A stretch of DNA of 59,487 nucleotides from an uncultured Sterolibacterium sp. Its GTDB lineage: Bacteria > Pseudomonadota > Gammaproteobacteria > Burkholderiales > Rhodocyclaceae. Shown here one piece after another: positions 25,980 through 34,937 of the stretch. The DNA is taken from positions 1-59,487 of the forward strand of contig CAIYYX010000082.1 in the NCBI GenBank assembly GCA_903930535.1. The letters run 5' to 3'. The notes beneath the pieces are model-generated. The model worked only from the letters and a program-made list of their open reading frames with translations. It was not told the DNA's origin and ran no database searches. The first letter of the stretch is position 1; the number at the start of each line of letters is the position of its first letter. A program made the translations under genes and the position numbers.

Positions 25980-26065
25980 GGAAACGCTGATCAAGTACAA
26001 TTTCGTCATTGCGAAACCCGCAGGGCCGTGGCAATCGCGATGACGGACTTTTCAGACATTCCCTA
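25980..26065. repeat. MITE-like element, copy 3
   Basis: Starts GGAAACGCTGATCAAGTACA and ends TTCAGACATTCCCTA. An internal GTCATTGCG...CGCGATGAC palindrome matches that of copy 2. The outer CTAG is degenerate at both ends. It lies just upstream of the second TctC gene, so it could affect its promoter. Confidence 0.7.
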
Positions 26066-26086
26066 CATGACATTGCAGGAGGACGA

Positions 26087-27049
26087 GTGAAGAAGCTATG
26101 GATCTTGGTGCTTTCAGCCGGCTTGGCGTTTACCCCGGGCGCGCACGGACAAACCCTTCCCGCGACCATCAAGGTTCTCCTCCCCTTCCCTCCGGGCGGT
26201 CTGTCGGACACCATCGGACGCCTGGTTTCCGAAGGCTTGCGCACCCAATTGAAACGCACCGTCGTCCCGGAAAACCGTCCGGGTGCAAATGGTGCCGTCG
26301 CGGTCAATATCCTCAAGCAGTCTGATCCGGATGGTGGAACGCTGCTGATAGTCAGTTCGGGGATGATCACCTTCAGCCCGCACTTTGAAAAAACCCTTTC
26401 TTACGACCCCTCCAGGGATCTGACCCCTGTCGTCAGCGTGGCATACGCGGATATGGCGCTTGTCGTTGCCAACAATGTTCCAGCTTCCAGTCTGCGTGAA
26501 TTCATCGCTCTCGCGCGGTCGAGTGCCATTCCTTTGGCCATGGGCTCGGCCGGGACAGGGAATTCGACGCATGCTTACATCGAACTTCTGAAGGACTCGG
26601 CGAAGGTCAATTTTCTTCACGTTCCGTACAAAGGGACCTCGCCGGCACTGATCGATGTCATGGCGGGTCGGGTCGCCGGGATGTTCATAGGTCTATCGAC
26701 GGCCTTGCCTGCGGCAAAGGCAGGCAAGGTCAAGATTCTGGCGGTGGTCGGAGGGCGAAGAAGTTCCTTCGCACCGGAAATCCGGACGCTGACCGAGCAG
26801 GGCTTCCCCGGTGTGGAAATACTGCCCTGGTTTGGCTTGATGGCGCCGCGAGGCATATCGCCTGAAACAAAGGATGCTTTGGCTACGGCTGTGACGCGAG
26901 CATTCGATACGGATGAAATGAAGGCCAGGTTGATCTCCGCAGGGGATACCCGATGGGTTCTATCCGGCCAGGAATTTCAGAAGATGATCCAGACGGAAAG
27001 CGATACCTGGCGAAAACTGGTTATGGAAAAAAACATGAGTGACCAATGA
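26087..27049 (+). CDS. Tripartite tricarboxylate transporter receptor (TctC/Bug family), second orphan
   Basis: A 320-residue Bug-family binding protein with a signal peptide ending AHGQ. Motifs: IKVLLPFPPGGLSDTIGRLV, ENRPGANGAVAVNILKQSDPDG, and MGSAGTGNSTHAY. The start is GTG 26087, with GCAGGAGG 5 bases upstream; an ATG-like start at 26009 would read through a repeat and is rejected. No TctAB genes are adjacent. It is diverged from the TctC at 23920, so the two probably bind different ligands. Confidence 0.92.
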   Translation: MKKLWILVLSAGLAFTPGAHGQTLPATIKVLLPFPPGGLSDTIGRLVSEGLRTQLKRTVVPENRPGANGAVAVNILKQSDPDGGTLLIVSSGMITFSPHFEKTLSYDPSRDLTPVVSVAYADMALVVANNVPASSLREFIALARSSAIPLAMGSAGTGNSTHAYIELLKDSAKVNFLHVPYKGTSPALIDVMAGRVAGMFIGLSTALPAAKAGKVKILAVVGGRRSSFAPEIRTLTEQGFPGVEILPWFGLMAPRGISPETKDALATAVTRAFDTDEMKARLISAGDTRWVLSGQEFQKMIQTESDTWRKLVMEKNMSDQ

Positions 27050-27102
27050 GCTTGCCCGGATTCGGAGCCGCAGGACTGTCGGCTGCCGGGTGCAGGCGTC
27101 GC

Positions 27103-28026
27103 TCACCCCCTCTCGCTGCTCATGCTGATGATGAGCACGCCGCCTAGCACCAGAGACGAGCCGATGATTTGCAGCAGCGAGATGTCCTCGTTGAGGAACA
27201 CATAAGCCATGTAAATCGTGGCGACCGGGCCGACCGAGCCGATGAGGGATGCGCTGCCGGAGCCGATGCGGCGGATGGCATAGGAGAGCAGAAAGGCCGG
27301 CAGCACCGTGGAGAAAAGCGCCATGGCGATGGCCATCTGATAGACATGAACAGGCAGGTCGAGCGCGCTTAAGGGGCGCATCGCGAGGAATTGCAACAGA
27401 CTGGCTGCGCTCGCTACCATCATCGCATAGGCGGTGAAGCGCGTCGTGCCGATGCGGGCGATGGCATGGCCGGCGCCGACGAGATAGACAGAGTAGGACA
27501 GGGTGCTGGCAAACACCAGTGCTGCGCCGAGGAAAATGCCGTCCTGCTTCACCTCGGCGTTGTGCAGGAAAACCAGCACGATGCCCGCATAGCACAACAT
27601 CATCGCGGCAACGGTTTGCCTGCCGATGGCGCGCTTGTATACCAGAGCCGAGAGGATCACCGTCATCGTGGGATAGAGAAACAGGATCAAACGCTCCAGC
27701 CCTGCAGAAATGTATTGCAGTCCGAGAAAATCGAGAAAGCTGGAAAGGTAATAACCGAGCAGGCCCAGGCCCAACACCAGCAACCGGTCATGCATGCTGA
27801 GCGGCTGCGCATGTTGATGTCTGATCCAGAGCGCAATGCCGATGAAGAAGGGCACCGAGAACACCATGCGCAAAGCGAGCAGCGTTATTGCATCCGGGCT
27901 GTCGAGATAGGCTAGCTTGACCAGAATGGCTTTGGCTGAAAAGCCGATAGCCGCGAGCAGCGCAAACGCCACGCCGAAAAACGCGTCACGATTGACCCGG
28001 ATATTCCGCGAATGGTTTGCCCGCAT
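27103..28026 (-). CDS. EamA/DMT-superfamily transporter
   Basis: A 307-residue inner-membrane protein with about ten helices and two EamA repeats. The first opens FFGVAFALLAAIGFSAKAILVKLAY and the second FLGAALVFASTLSYSVYLVGAG. Family members export amino acids, purines or other metabolites. ATG 28026 is used; a preceding TTG adds one codon. It converges with the TctC gene. No ribosome site is obvious. Confidence 0.88.
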   Translation of the reverse strand: MRANHSRNIRVNRDAFFGVAFALLAAIGFSAKAILVKLAYLDSPDAITLLALRMVFSVPFFIGIALWIRHQHAQPLSMHDRLLVLGLGLLGYYLSSFLDFLGLQYISAGLERLILFLYPTMTVILSALVYKRAIGRQTVAAMMLCYAGIVLVFLHNAEVKQDGIFLGAALVFASTLSYSVYLVGAGHAIARIGTTRFTAYAMMVASAASLLQFLAMRPLSALDLPVHVYQMAIAMALFSTVLPAFLLSYAIRRIGSGSASLIGSVGPVATIYMAYVFLNEDISLLQIIGSSLVLGGVLIISMSSERG

Positions 28027-28140
28027 CAAAAACGCTGAAGGCTGACCGATGCGGGCTCTGGCCGGATATCAAGCAAGGCGGTCAGAGCCGCTTTGCCCGG
28101 CCTGGAAAAAGAGTGAATCACGCAATGAATGCTTTTCGAC

Positions 28141-28390
28141 TCATTCGATCAACTTGTCGGTGCGCAGCAGAATCGACTGCGGCACCTTGATGCCAAGGGG
28201 CCGGCGTTTGCCCGGCGACGATGATATCGGTCTTGCTGCGGACCAGTTTCTGGGCCAGGCCGGGAAGCACCTCCAACTTGCCTTCCGCCATGCGGAGTTC
28301 GAACAGAATGTTTTTCCCGTCAATATAGCCAGGGTCGCGCAGCCCCGAGAGTGCGTCAAACGCGAGGATAAATTTGCGACGATTATTCAT
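28141..28390 (-). pseudogene. ABC substrate-binding protein relic (ABC_sub_bind type)
   Basis: The minus strand keeps a ribosome site (AGGAGGGG) and start at 28390, then MNNRRKFILAF followed directly by GLRDPGYIDGKNILFELRMA and LVRSKTDIIVAGQTPA. These are the motifs of the pfam04392-type binding proteins, but the signal-peptide-to-domain part is missing. A frameshift near 28200 leads to PLGIKVPQSILLRTDKLIE, the standard C terminus, ending near 28141. Roughly 200 residues are lost by two deletions. The open frame continues out of frame to 28118. Confidence 0.8.
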
Positions 28391-28457
28391 TCACCCCTCC
28401 TGAATAGACCGCATTATGCCCGCTTAAGACGGGGGAAGGCGAGCGGGTGTGCGTCCG

Positions 28458-31190
28458 CTATTTCAGCAGAGAGAGGACCAGCTTGGGCAAGGCATTGGCC
28501 TGCAGCAACATTGCAGTACCGGCCTGCTGCAGGATTTGGGAACGGGTCAGGATGGCGGTCTCGGAGGCAAAATCCGTATCCTGGATCCGGCTGCGGGCGA
28601 TCAGGATGTTCTCGGAACTCGTCTGCAGGTTGGAGATGGCCGAGCCGAAGCGGTTTTGCAAGGCGCCCAGGTCGGCACGGATGCTATTCACCCGGGCCAA
28701 GGCACCGTCAACGATGTCGATGGCGGTGGCAGCCCCCTGGATGGAGGACATGTCTATGGTGCTTACCGCGTACCGGGCGCTTGTCTTGCTGTCGCCGGCG
28801 TTCCCCGCGAACAGGCCGCCCGAGGCCGCCGAGATGCTGGACTGGGCGCTGAACGGGCCGACGGCCGATCTCAACTCGACCCCGCCTCCGATGACGGTGG
28901 AGTCACGTGTGCCGGCGATGCTGGTGGTGCCTCCGCTCTCGAGGGTGACGTAGTCGCCGGAATCAGAAAAACCGGAAGGGCTCGAAGAGTCGCTACGGAC
29001 CCCCTGGACGCGAATGGACACCACGGCCGGGTCGGTATTGCTGGTGATGGCGGCGGAGCTGGTGAAATTTGCGATCTGGATATCTGCGCCGCTGGCCTCG
29101 TCGAGGGTGAGCGTGCTTTTTGTCGAATTCATGCTGGCGAAAATGCCGGTGCTGCCGCTGACGCTGTTGATGGCGCTGGCCAGACCCGTCAGGTCTGAGC
29201 TGGCGACGGTGGCCGAGACGGTGTGGCCGTTCAGACTCAGGGAAACGACGCCACCGGCGGAGAGGCTGTAGAGCCTGGCGCGGCTCCTAGCACTGGCGTA
29301 AACGCCGGTCTCGTCGGCCACGGCATTGATCTTCGCGGCGATGTCCTTGCTGCTCGCCTTGGCGGCGACCGTCATGGATTTGCCGACAGTACCGTTGATG
29401 GTCAGAGTTTGCTGCGCAACGTTGTTTCCCCCTGTTGTATCTGCGGGTCCGAATGAGGTGGTGACCGCGGCGCTGAAGGGCGAGGTGATGTTGAAAAATC
29501 CGCCGTTGGAAATGGTTGTATCGCTGGTGATGAAGGAGCCAGCGGTGAGCGTCACATTGACGGTGGCGATCTTGCGCGCGCTGTCTGTGGCGCTTGCCCC
29601 TGTGAGGGTCAGGGTCTCGAAGGTGAGGCTGCCCGATCCGCCGGTGGAAGACAGCGTCTTCGCGGAGAAGGCCGCCGCATTGAGTGCTCCTGCGCCAGTC
29701 GTGCCCGTACCGTTGCTAAGGCTCATGGTCGCGTTGTTGCCATCGGCGTCGCTGAAAGTGGATACCGCGAAGCCCGCGCCGCCGGAAGTGCTGACGGCAA
29801 AGCCGGCGCCCGCATTCTGCGTCAGTGTCACCGAAGCCCCTGTGGCCGTATGGGTGAAAGTGACGGTCCCGGCGCCGGCAGTCAGGGTGATGCCGGCGTT
29901 GAGGCTGCCGCCTGCAGCACTCAGAGCCGTCATCAAGTTATCCTGGGTCGTCGTGTTCGTAAGCGCCCCGTTGAAAGCCAGGTTGCCGCTGAGCAAATCC
30001 AGCGCACCGCCGCCATTGGGAAGCACGATTTGCAACATCGCCGCCAGTGCGTCTGCATTGCCGCCGGTGAATTGGTTGGTGAAAGTTGCGCCGAGTACGC
30101 CGCTGACATTGTGATCGACCAGAAAGTTCTCGAGGCCGATGTCCTTGGCTGTGACGCCGTTGCTGATGACGCTGACGGTGTCGGCCGCGGCGTTGGCCGT
30201 GGCGGTAAAACCGGTGTTGTGGGCGCCCGCGGTGATGACGGCAGCCAACTGGTCGCGCAAGGCGGCGTAGGCCGCGGTATTGCGCACGAAGCTGATGTCG
30301 TCTGTGGTGGTCGCGCCCGCGCTGCTCACCCCTCGCAAGGTGAAGGAGATGCGCTCGCCATTGGCCATGCTGCCATCGAGAGCGGTCAGGTCGCCCAGAT
30401 GCACGGAATTGCTGGCGGCGACGCTGGCGGTGACGCCGGCCTGGCCATTGAGCGTTGCCGCGATCGAGCCCGATGTGTCCGCCCCTGCGATGGGGATGGC
30501 GCCTGAGAGAACGCCGCCTGCGTTGATATAGATGTTTTGCGCGGTGAGGTTTGCGTTGGCGGCCGTTGCGTCGCTGCCGGCGGCAACGAGATTCTCGACA
30601 AGATTCTGCGTGGCGGCATTGGCGCTGCCAACCGTCGCGGTCGCACTGCCCTTGACGGCGTTGTCGGTATTGTTCTTGTGGATGCCCAGGGTGTTCGAGG
30701 TGGCGCTGCCGATGCTGACATTGATTGTCTGGTGGGCATTTGCGCCTATCTGGAACTGGGACGAGGAAAATGTGCCGTCGAGCAGATTCAGGCCGTTGAA
30801 CTGGGTGGTGCTGGAGATGCGCTGGATTTCCGTGATCAAGGACTGCGCTTCGGCATTCAAGGCGGCGCGGTCGGAAGCCGAGTTGGTGGCGTTGGCGGAC
30901 TGCAGCGCCAGTTGCCGGACGCGCTGCAAGTTGGTGTCCACGGTGTTCAACGCGCCTTCAGCGGTTTGCGCCAGAGAAATCGCGTCATTGGCGTTGCGCA
31001 CTGCCTGGTCGAGACCGGTGATCTGAGAACTCATCCGATCGGAAATCGACAGGCCTGCGGCATCGTCCTTTGCGCCGTTGATGCGCAAGCCCGATGAAAG
31101 CCGCGCGAGCGATATCCCAAGCAGGGACTGCGACCTCGAGAGGTCGCGCTGGGCTATCAACGACAATGTATTGGTGTTGATGCTGTTCAT
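28458..31190 (-). CDS. Giant flagellin (910 residues)
   Basis: The N terminus [20 protein letters not shown]... and [23 protein letters not shown] form the flagellin D0/D1 domain (to about 170), and the C terminus (about 825-910) has [30 protein letters not shown], so export and polymerisation signals are intact. The central 650 residues are Ser/Thr/Ala/Gly-rich and contain flagellin_IN-like segments ([20 protein letters not shown]). A short GFAVST repeat occurs in the middle. Typical flagellins are 280-500 residues. No other flagellar gene is adjacent. Expression is probably FliA-dependent (promoter at 31282-31308). Confidence 0.93.
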   Translation of the reverse strand: MNSINTNTLSLIAQRDLSRSQSLLGISLARLSSGLRINGAKDDAAGLSISDRMSSQITGLDQAVRNANDAISLAQTAEGALNTVDTNLQRVRQLALQSANATNSASDRAALNAEAQSLITEIQRISSTTQFNGLNLLDGTFSSSQFQIGANAHQTINVSIGSATSNTLGIHKNNTDNAVKGSATATVGSANAATQNLVENLVAAGSDATAANANLTAQNIYINAGGVLSGAIPIAGADTSGSIAATLNGQAGVTASVAASNSVHLGDLTALDGSMANGERISFTLRGVSSAGATTTDDISFVRNTAAYAALRDQLAAVITAGAHNTGFTATANAAADTVSVISNGVTAKDIGLENFLVDHNVSGVLGATFTNQFTGGNADALAAMLQIVLPNGGGALDLLSGNLAFNGALTNTTTQDNLMTALSAAGGSLNAGITLTAGAGTVTFTHTATGASVTLTQNAGAGFAVSTSGGAGFAVSTFSDADGNNATMSLSNGTGTTGAGALNAAAFSAKTLSSTGGSGSLTFETLTLTGASATDSARKIATVNVTLTAGSFITSDTTISNGGFFNITSPFSAAVTTSFGPADTTGGNNVAQQTLTINGTVGKSMTVAAKASSKDIAAKINAVADETGVYASARSRARLYSLSAGGVVSLSLNGHTVSATVASSDLTGLASAINSVSGSTGIFASMNSTKSTLTLDEASGADIQIANFTSSAAITSNTDPAVVSIRVQGVRSDSSSPSGFSDSGDYVTLESGGTTSIAGTRDSTVIGGGVELRSAVGPFSAQSSISAASGGLFAGNAGDSKTSARYAVSTIDMSSIQGAATAIDIVDGALARVNSIRADLGALQNRFGSAISNLQTSSENILIARSRIQDTDFASETAILTRSQILQQAGTAMLLQANALPKLVLSLLK

Positions 31191-31281
31191 TGCTCTTGTC
31201 GCGTCAGTCGCTGGCCTAGTCGGATGCTTCGACGAACCTCGGCCACGTCTTGCGGCGGACGAGAAATAGGTCTACGACGTT

Positions 31282-31308
31282 ATAACGGCTCTGGCCGGGG
31301 GTTCTTTA
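31282..31308 (-). promoter_or_regulatory. Sigma-28 (FliA) promoter of the flagellin gene
   Basis: On the minus strand TAAA (31305-31308) is followed after exactly 15 bases by GCCGTTAT (31282-31289). The FliA consensus is TAAA-N15-GCCGATAA. It lies about 92 bases upstream of the flagellin ATG, leaving an untranslated leader of some 85 bases. Confidence 0.8.
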
Positions 31309-31389
31309 ACGGCTACGCCAGATGGGTGAGGAAAACCCGGCAACGACTTTTCCCCACGGAGGGGGGTGTCGTGAAACTTGCGACGCGGA

Positions 31390-32115
31390 TCAATTCCTGC
31401 CCGGCGTTGCGTCTTCCGCCTTGGGATTTCGCCCTGTCGCCAAAGCATAGATGCGCAACAAATCCTCTTCAGAGACGTCGATGAAAGACTCCATCTCGGT
31501 GAGCGCATAAACGAAGTCTTCGTGCGAGATCGCCCCATACCCTTTTACGACTGGAGCCTCCCGGGTATTGCTGCGAGAGAGAATGGCGGGGTATCTGCGC
31601 CAGGCAAACAGGGCATTAAAGGCAATCGCAACCAGGACAACGGCCAGCACGTTTATCAGCACCGGCACGAGAACGAAACCGAAGCCCAGGGCGCGGATAG
31701 GGTCCCCGCCGATGACTGCCATGAGGGCGATGGCGCCGCTGGGCGGATGGATGCAGCGCAGATAGTACATGGCGGCTACGGAGCCTCCGACCGCCGCACC
31801 GGCGGCAAGCAGTTCATTTGGCAGCCATGTGGCACAGGCTACCCCGATAGTGGTCGATATGGCATAGCCAGCGATAACCGGCCAGGGTTGGGACAGGGCG
31901 CTATGTGGCACTGCGAACAACAATACCGCGGTCGCTCCGATCGGTGCGGCCAGAAGCGGCGCGTGCGTCGGCCCGAGTAATGCCAGGGTGACGGCATAAA
32001 CAATAATGACGCCGATGCTCGCGCCCAGCGCGGAAATCAGCCGTTCACGATGGCTTACCGGACTCGCTTCAATACCAAGCAGTCCGCGCCATCGTTGCCA
32101 GGAAAATTTCGCCAT
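31390..32115 (-). CDS. HPP-family membrane protein
   Basis: A 241-residue protein with four to five hydrophobic helices between about 30 and 180 and the eponymous motif IHPPSGAIAL. The C-terminal 60 residues are soluble (ISHEDFVYALTEMESFIDVSEEDL). HPP proteins have been linked to nitrite transport in plants/cyanobacteria; in this context the substrate is unknown. ATG 32115 is taken; a GTG two codons earlier is possible. The gene stands alone between the flagellin leader and a winged-helix gene. Confidence 0.85.
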   Translation of the reverse strand: MAKFSWQRWRGLLGIEASPVSHRERLISALGASIGVIIVYAVTLALLGPTHAPLLAAPIGATAVLLFAVPHSALSQPWPVIAGYAISTTIGVACATWLPNELLAAGAAVGGSVAAMYYLRCIHPPSGAIALMAVIGGDPIRALGFGFVLVPVLINVLAVVLVAIAFNALFAWRRYPAILSRSNTREAPVVKGYGAISHEDFVYALTEMESFIDVSEEDLLRIYALATGRNPKAEDATPGRN

Positions 32116-32380
32116 GGGCACTTGTTTTCTCTCGATTCCCCAGGGGGATGCGGGCAGCCATTATCGACTGCGATGATGCCTGTGGGTGCATGCACCGGTC
32201 CCGTCGCGATGCCGTAACTGCCGAATCAGGCCAGCCGTTTAGCGCAGTTGTGCCGGCATGCACGAGCAGCAAGAAGATTCTTTGCAAGGTGACGGGACAG
32301 GGAGTACATGCCGAATTGGTCGGCCTGTAAGCCCCGCCAGATCCCTTAGCGCCTTGGGGCTGCTAGCCACCTTGCGGGTA

Positions 32381-32632
32381 CTAGCTCTTGATTTCCCGTT
32401 TTCTGCCCGGGGTGGCAGGTGGGATGGAACCGGCGACCCGGCAGAGCATCCCCTCAACGGGTTTGCCATCGCTGTATCGGGTCACGCTACACCTGGATAT
32501 TTCGCCTCGCGCCGACAGGTCTGACAAGGAGAGGCGGACCTTGGGAAGGGGTATGCCCGTTGCCGCCGCAATATCCGCGTCGAGTTGCTGACCGTGCTTT
32601 TTCAGGTATTCGAGGATTGGGGTCGCGTGCAT
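32381..32632 (-). CDS. Small winged-helix DNA-binding-like protein
   Basis: An 83-residue protein starting MHATPILEYLKKHGQQLDAD. IAAATGIPLPKVRLSLSDLSARGEIS is a helix-turn-helix followed by a wing with CSVTRYSDGKPVEGMLCRV. Basic tail GRKREIKS. ATG 32632 has AAGGTG nine bases upstream; a longer frame from 32671 lacks one. Probably a transcription factor of unknown targets. The spacer between its stop side and the HPP start (32116-32380) shows no gene or clear signal to me apart from small palindromes. Confidence 0.7.
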   Translation of the reverse strand: MHATPILEYLKKHGQQLDADIAAATGIPLPKVRLSLSDLSARGEISRCSVTRYSDGKPVEGMLCRVAGSIPPATPGRKREIKS

Positions 32633-32720
32633 TTGGAGCACCTTATTTAAAATGGCGGAAGTTGCCGCCAAGATTGACCGGAAAAATATTTACAGCACCT
32701 GCATAAACTGCTGAGTACAA

Positions 32721-32744
32721 GAGCCCGGCCGCATCGCCGGACTC
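32721..32744 (-). terminator. Hairpin terminator after tRNA(CAU)
   Basis: On the minus strand GAGTCCGGC pairs with GCCGGGCTC across a GATGCG loop and is followed by TTGT. It lies 7 bases past the CCA end of the tRNA and would end the rpoD/tRNA transcript. Confidence 0.6.
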
Positions 32745-32750
32745 CGTTGT

Positions 32751-32827
32751 TGGTGGGCCCGCTCGGACTTGAACCGAGGACCAAAGGATTATGAGTCCTC
32801 TGCTCTAACCAACTGAGCTACAGGCCC
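32751..32827 (-). tRNA. tRNA with CAU anticodon, probably tRNA-Ile2 (lysidine)
   Basis: A 77-base cloverleaf with encoded CCA: acceptor GGGCCTG/CGGGCCC, D-arm GCTCAGTTGGTTAGAGC, anticodon loop CTCATAA (CAT read from 32791-32793), T-loop TTCAAGT. A CAU anticodon can be elongator Met or Ile2. Pairs C4-G69 and C5-G68 are known recognition elements for TilS, and the variable loop resembles Ile2, so Ile2 is favoured. A tRNA at this place next to rpoD is common in beta- and gammaproteobacteria. Confidence 0.92.
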
Positions 32828-32833
32828 GTATGA

Positions 32834-34840
32834 TCAAGTCTCCGAATCGAGGAAACTGCGCAGTTTTTCCGAGCGCGAGGGATGCCTGAGTTTCCGCAGC
32901 GCCTTCGCCTCGATCTGGCGGATGCGCTCTCTCGTCACGTCGAACTGCTTGCCGACTTCCTCCAGCGTATGGTCCGTGTTCATCTCGATGCCGAAGCGCA
33001 TGCGCAGCACCTTGGCTTCGCGCGGTGTGAGCGAGTCAAGAATCTCCTTGGTGACTTCGCGCAGGCTGGCATACATCGCCGCGTCGGCCGGGGCCAGGTT
33101 CGAGGAATCCTCGATGAAGTCGCCCAGATGTGAGTCGTCGTCGTCGCCGATCGGTGTCTCCATCGAGATCGGCTCCTTGCTGATCTTGAGGATCTTGCGA
33201 ATCTTCTCTTCGGGCATCTCCATCTTCACCGCCAGGGTCGCCGGATCGGGCTCTGAGCCTGTCTCCTGCAGGATCTGGCGCGAGATGCGGTTCATCTTGT
33301 TGATGGTCTCTATCATGTGCACCGGGATGCGGATGGTGCGCGCCTGGTCGGCGATGGAGCGGGTGATGGCCTGGCGTATCCACCACGTGGCATAGGTCGA
33401 GAACTTGTAGCCGCGGCGGTATTCGAACTTGTCCACCGCCTTCATCAGGCCAATGTTGCCTTCCTGGATCAGGTCCAGGAATTGCAGGCCGCGGTTGGTG
33501 TATTTCTTGGCGATGGAGATCACCAGACGCAGGTTGGCCTCGGTCATCTCGCGCTTGGCTCGGCGCGCCTTGGCCTCCCCCGTGGACATCTGCTTGTTGA
33601 TGTCCTTCAGTTCCTTCAAGGGAATGCCGATGCGCGATTGCATATCGATCAGCTTCTGCTGCTCCTCGATGATCGCCGGCGCGGCGCGCAGCATCTGGGC
33701 ACCGTTGGCCTTGGCATTGGCGATCTCGGTCTTCAGCCAGTCGAGATTGGTCTCGTTGCCTGGGAATACCTTGATGAAGTGCTGGCGCGGCATGTGCGAC
33801 TTGTCCACGCACAGATGCAGGATCTTGCGCTCATGCTTGCGCACGTCATCCACCATGCTGCGCACCGAGTCACACAGGCGCTCGGTGGTCTTCGCCGTGA
33901 AGCGGATGTTCATCAATTCGGCGGTGATCTGCTGCTGCAGCTTGAGGTAGGTCTTGTCCTGCGAGCCCTTCTTGGTCAGGGGGCCGCGCATTTTCTCGTA
34001 GAGTTGGGCGATCAGCATGAAACGCTCGATGGCCTCTTCCTTGAGTTTCAGGAGAGACGCGGTGAGGGCGCGGCTGCCGTCCTCGTCCTCGTCCTCGCCC
34101 TCGTCTTCGGAGACGGCGAGTTCCTCGTCCTCGGCCAGTGGTTCAATGGATTCTGTGGCATTGGGATCGATCAGGCCGTCGATCAGCTCGTCGATGCGCA
34201 TTTCGTCGCGAGCCACACGGCCGGCCGATTCGAGGATTTCCACGATGGTCGTAGGGCAAGCGGAAATGGCCTGAACCATATGCTTCAAGCCGTCCTCGAT
34301 GCGCTTGGCGATCTCGATCTCGCCCTCTCGCGTGAGCAGGCCAACCGTGCCCATTTCGCGCATATACATGCGCACCGGGTCGGTGGTGCGGCCGAATTCG
34401 GAGTCCACCGTAGACAGCGCCTGCTCGGCTTCTTCCTCGACCTCGGCGGCATCCACGACGGCAGGGGACTGCTCGGTCAGGAGCAGGGTTTCCGCATCCG
34501 GGGCCTCGTCATAGACCTGGATGCCCATGTCGTTGAAGGTGGTGATGATGGACTCGATCTGCTCGGCGTCCACCATGTCGTCGGGCAGATGGTCGTTGAT
34601 CTCGGCGTAGGTCAGGTAGCTGCGCTCCTTGCCTAGCGTGATGAGATTCTTGAGACGCGTGCGGCGGGCATCGAGATCGATAGGCAGGGCCATAGGCGTT
34701 GCCGCCGACATCTTGTCCTTGCTGCGCTTGCTGCGCGACTCGGTCTTGGCCTTGACGGGCGGCTTGACCGGGATGATTGCCGGGGCGCTTACCTTAGCCA
34801 CCGCCTTTGCGTTTCGTGATTTAGCGATTTCCTTGGCCAT
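32834..34840 (-). CDS. rpoD: RNA polymerase sigma-70 factor
   Basis: The 668-residue housekeeping sigma factor. Basic N-terminal tail, region 1.1 (about 45-130), then region 1.2 [21 protein letters not shown], the acidic non-conserved region with [18 protein letters not shown], region 2 with [22 protein letters not shown], region 3, and region 4 ending [44 protein letters not shown] 34840 has TGAGG 8-12 bases upstream; the frame extends four codons further without a better site. Last gene of the macromolecular synthesis operon. A 5' leader hairpin precedes it. Confidence 0.98.
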   Translation of the reverse strand: MAKEIAKSRNAKAVAKVSAPAIIPVKPPVKAKTESRSKRSKDKMSAATPMALPIDLDARRTRLKNLITLGKERSYLTYAEINDHLPDDMVDAEQIESIITTFNDMGIQVYDEAPDAETLLLTEQSPAVVDAAEVEEEAEQALSTVDSEFGRTTDPVRMYMREMGTVGLLTREGEIEIAKRIEDGLKHMVQAISACPTTIVEILESAGRVARDEMRIDELIDGLIDPNATESIEPLAEDEELAVSEDEGEDEDEDGSRALTASLLKLKEEAIERFMLIAQLYEKMRGPLTKKGSQDKTYLKLQQQITAELMNIRFTAKTTERLCDSVRSMVDDVRKHERKILHLCVDKSHMPRQHFIKVFPGNETNLDWLKTEIANAKANGAQMLRAAPAIIEEQQKLIDMQSRIGIPLKELKDINKQMSTGEAKARRAKREMTEANLRLVISIAKKYTNRGLQFLDLIQEGNIGLMKAVDKFEYRRGYKFSTYATWWIRQAITRSIADQARTIRIPVHMIETINKMNRISRQILQETGSEPDPATLAVKMEMPEEKIRKILKISKEPISMETPIGDDDDSHLGDFIEDSSNLAPADAAMYASLREVTKEILDSLTPREAKVLRMRFGIEMNTDHTLEEVGKQFDVTRERIRQIEAKALRKLRHPSRSEKLRSFLDSET

Positions 34841-34853
34841 TGAATACCTCAAT

Positions 34854-34900
34854 TGTCAGGCGCGGAATAGTGGATGAGTTGCGCCAATACCAGCCTGACA
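34854..34900 (-). promoter_or_regulatory. Leader inverted repeat and -10 upstream of rpoD
   Basis: An 8-bp inverted repeat, GCCTGACA/TGTCAGGC (34893-34900 and 34854-34861), spans 31 bases in the dnaG-rpoD spacer, ending just before the rpoD ribosome site. On the minus strand a TATAAT lies at 34925-34930, upstream of it, and may be an internal rpoD promoter; no good -35 is visible. The hairpin could influence rpoD translation or operon processing. Confidence 0.4.
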
Positions 34901-34937
34901 GACAAAGATTGGGGAAAACCGTTCATTATACACGAAC

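Noticed and set aside
32751-32827. Elongator tRNA-Met for the CAU tRNA
   Set aside because: Not excluded, but C4-G69/C5-G68 and the variable loop favour tRNA-Ile2; left as the alternative.
33317-34636. 439-codon plus-strand frame opposite rpoD
   Set aside because: Antisense shadow of the acidic sigma factor; His/Leu-rich low-complexity product.
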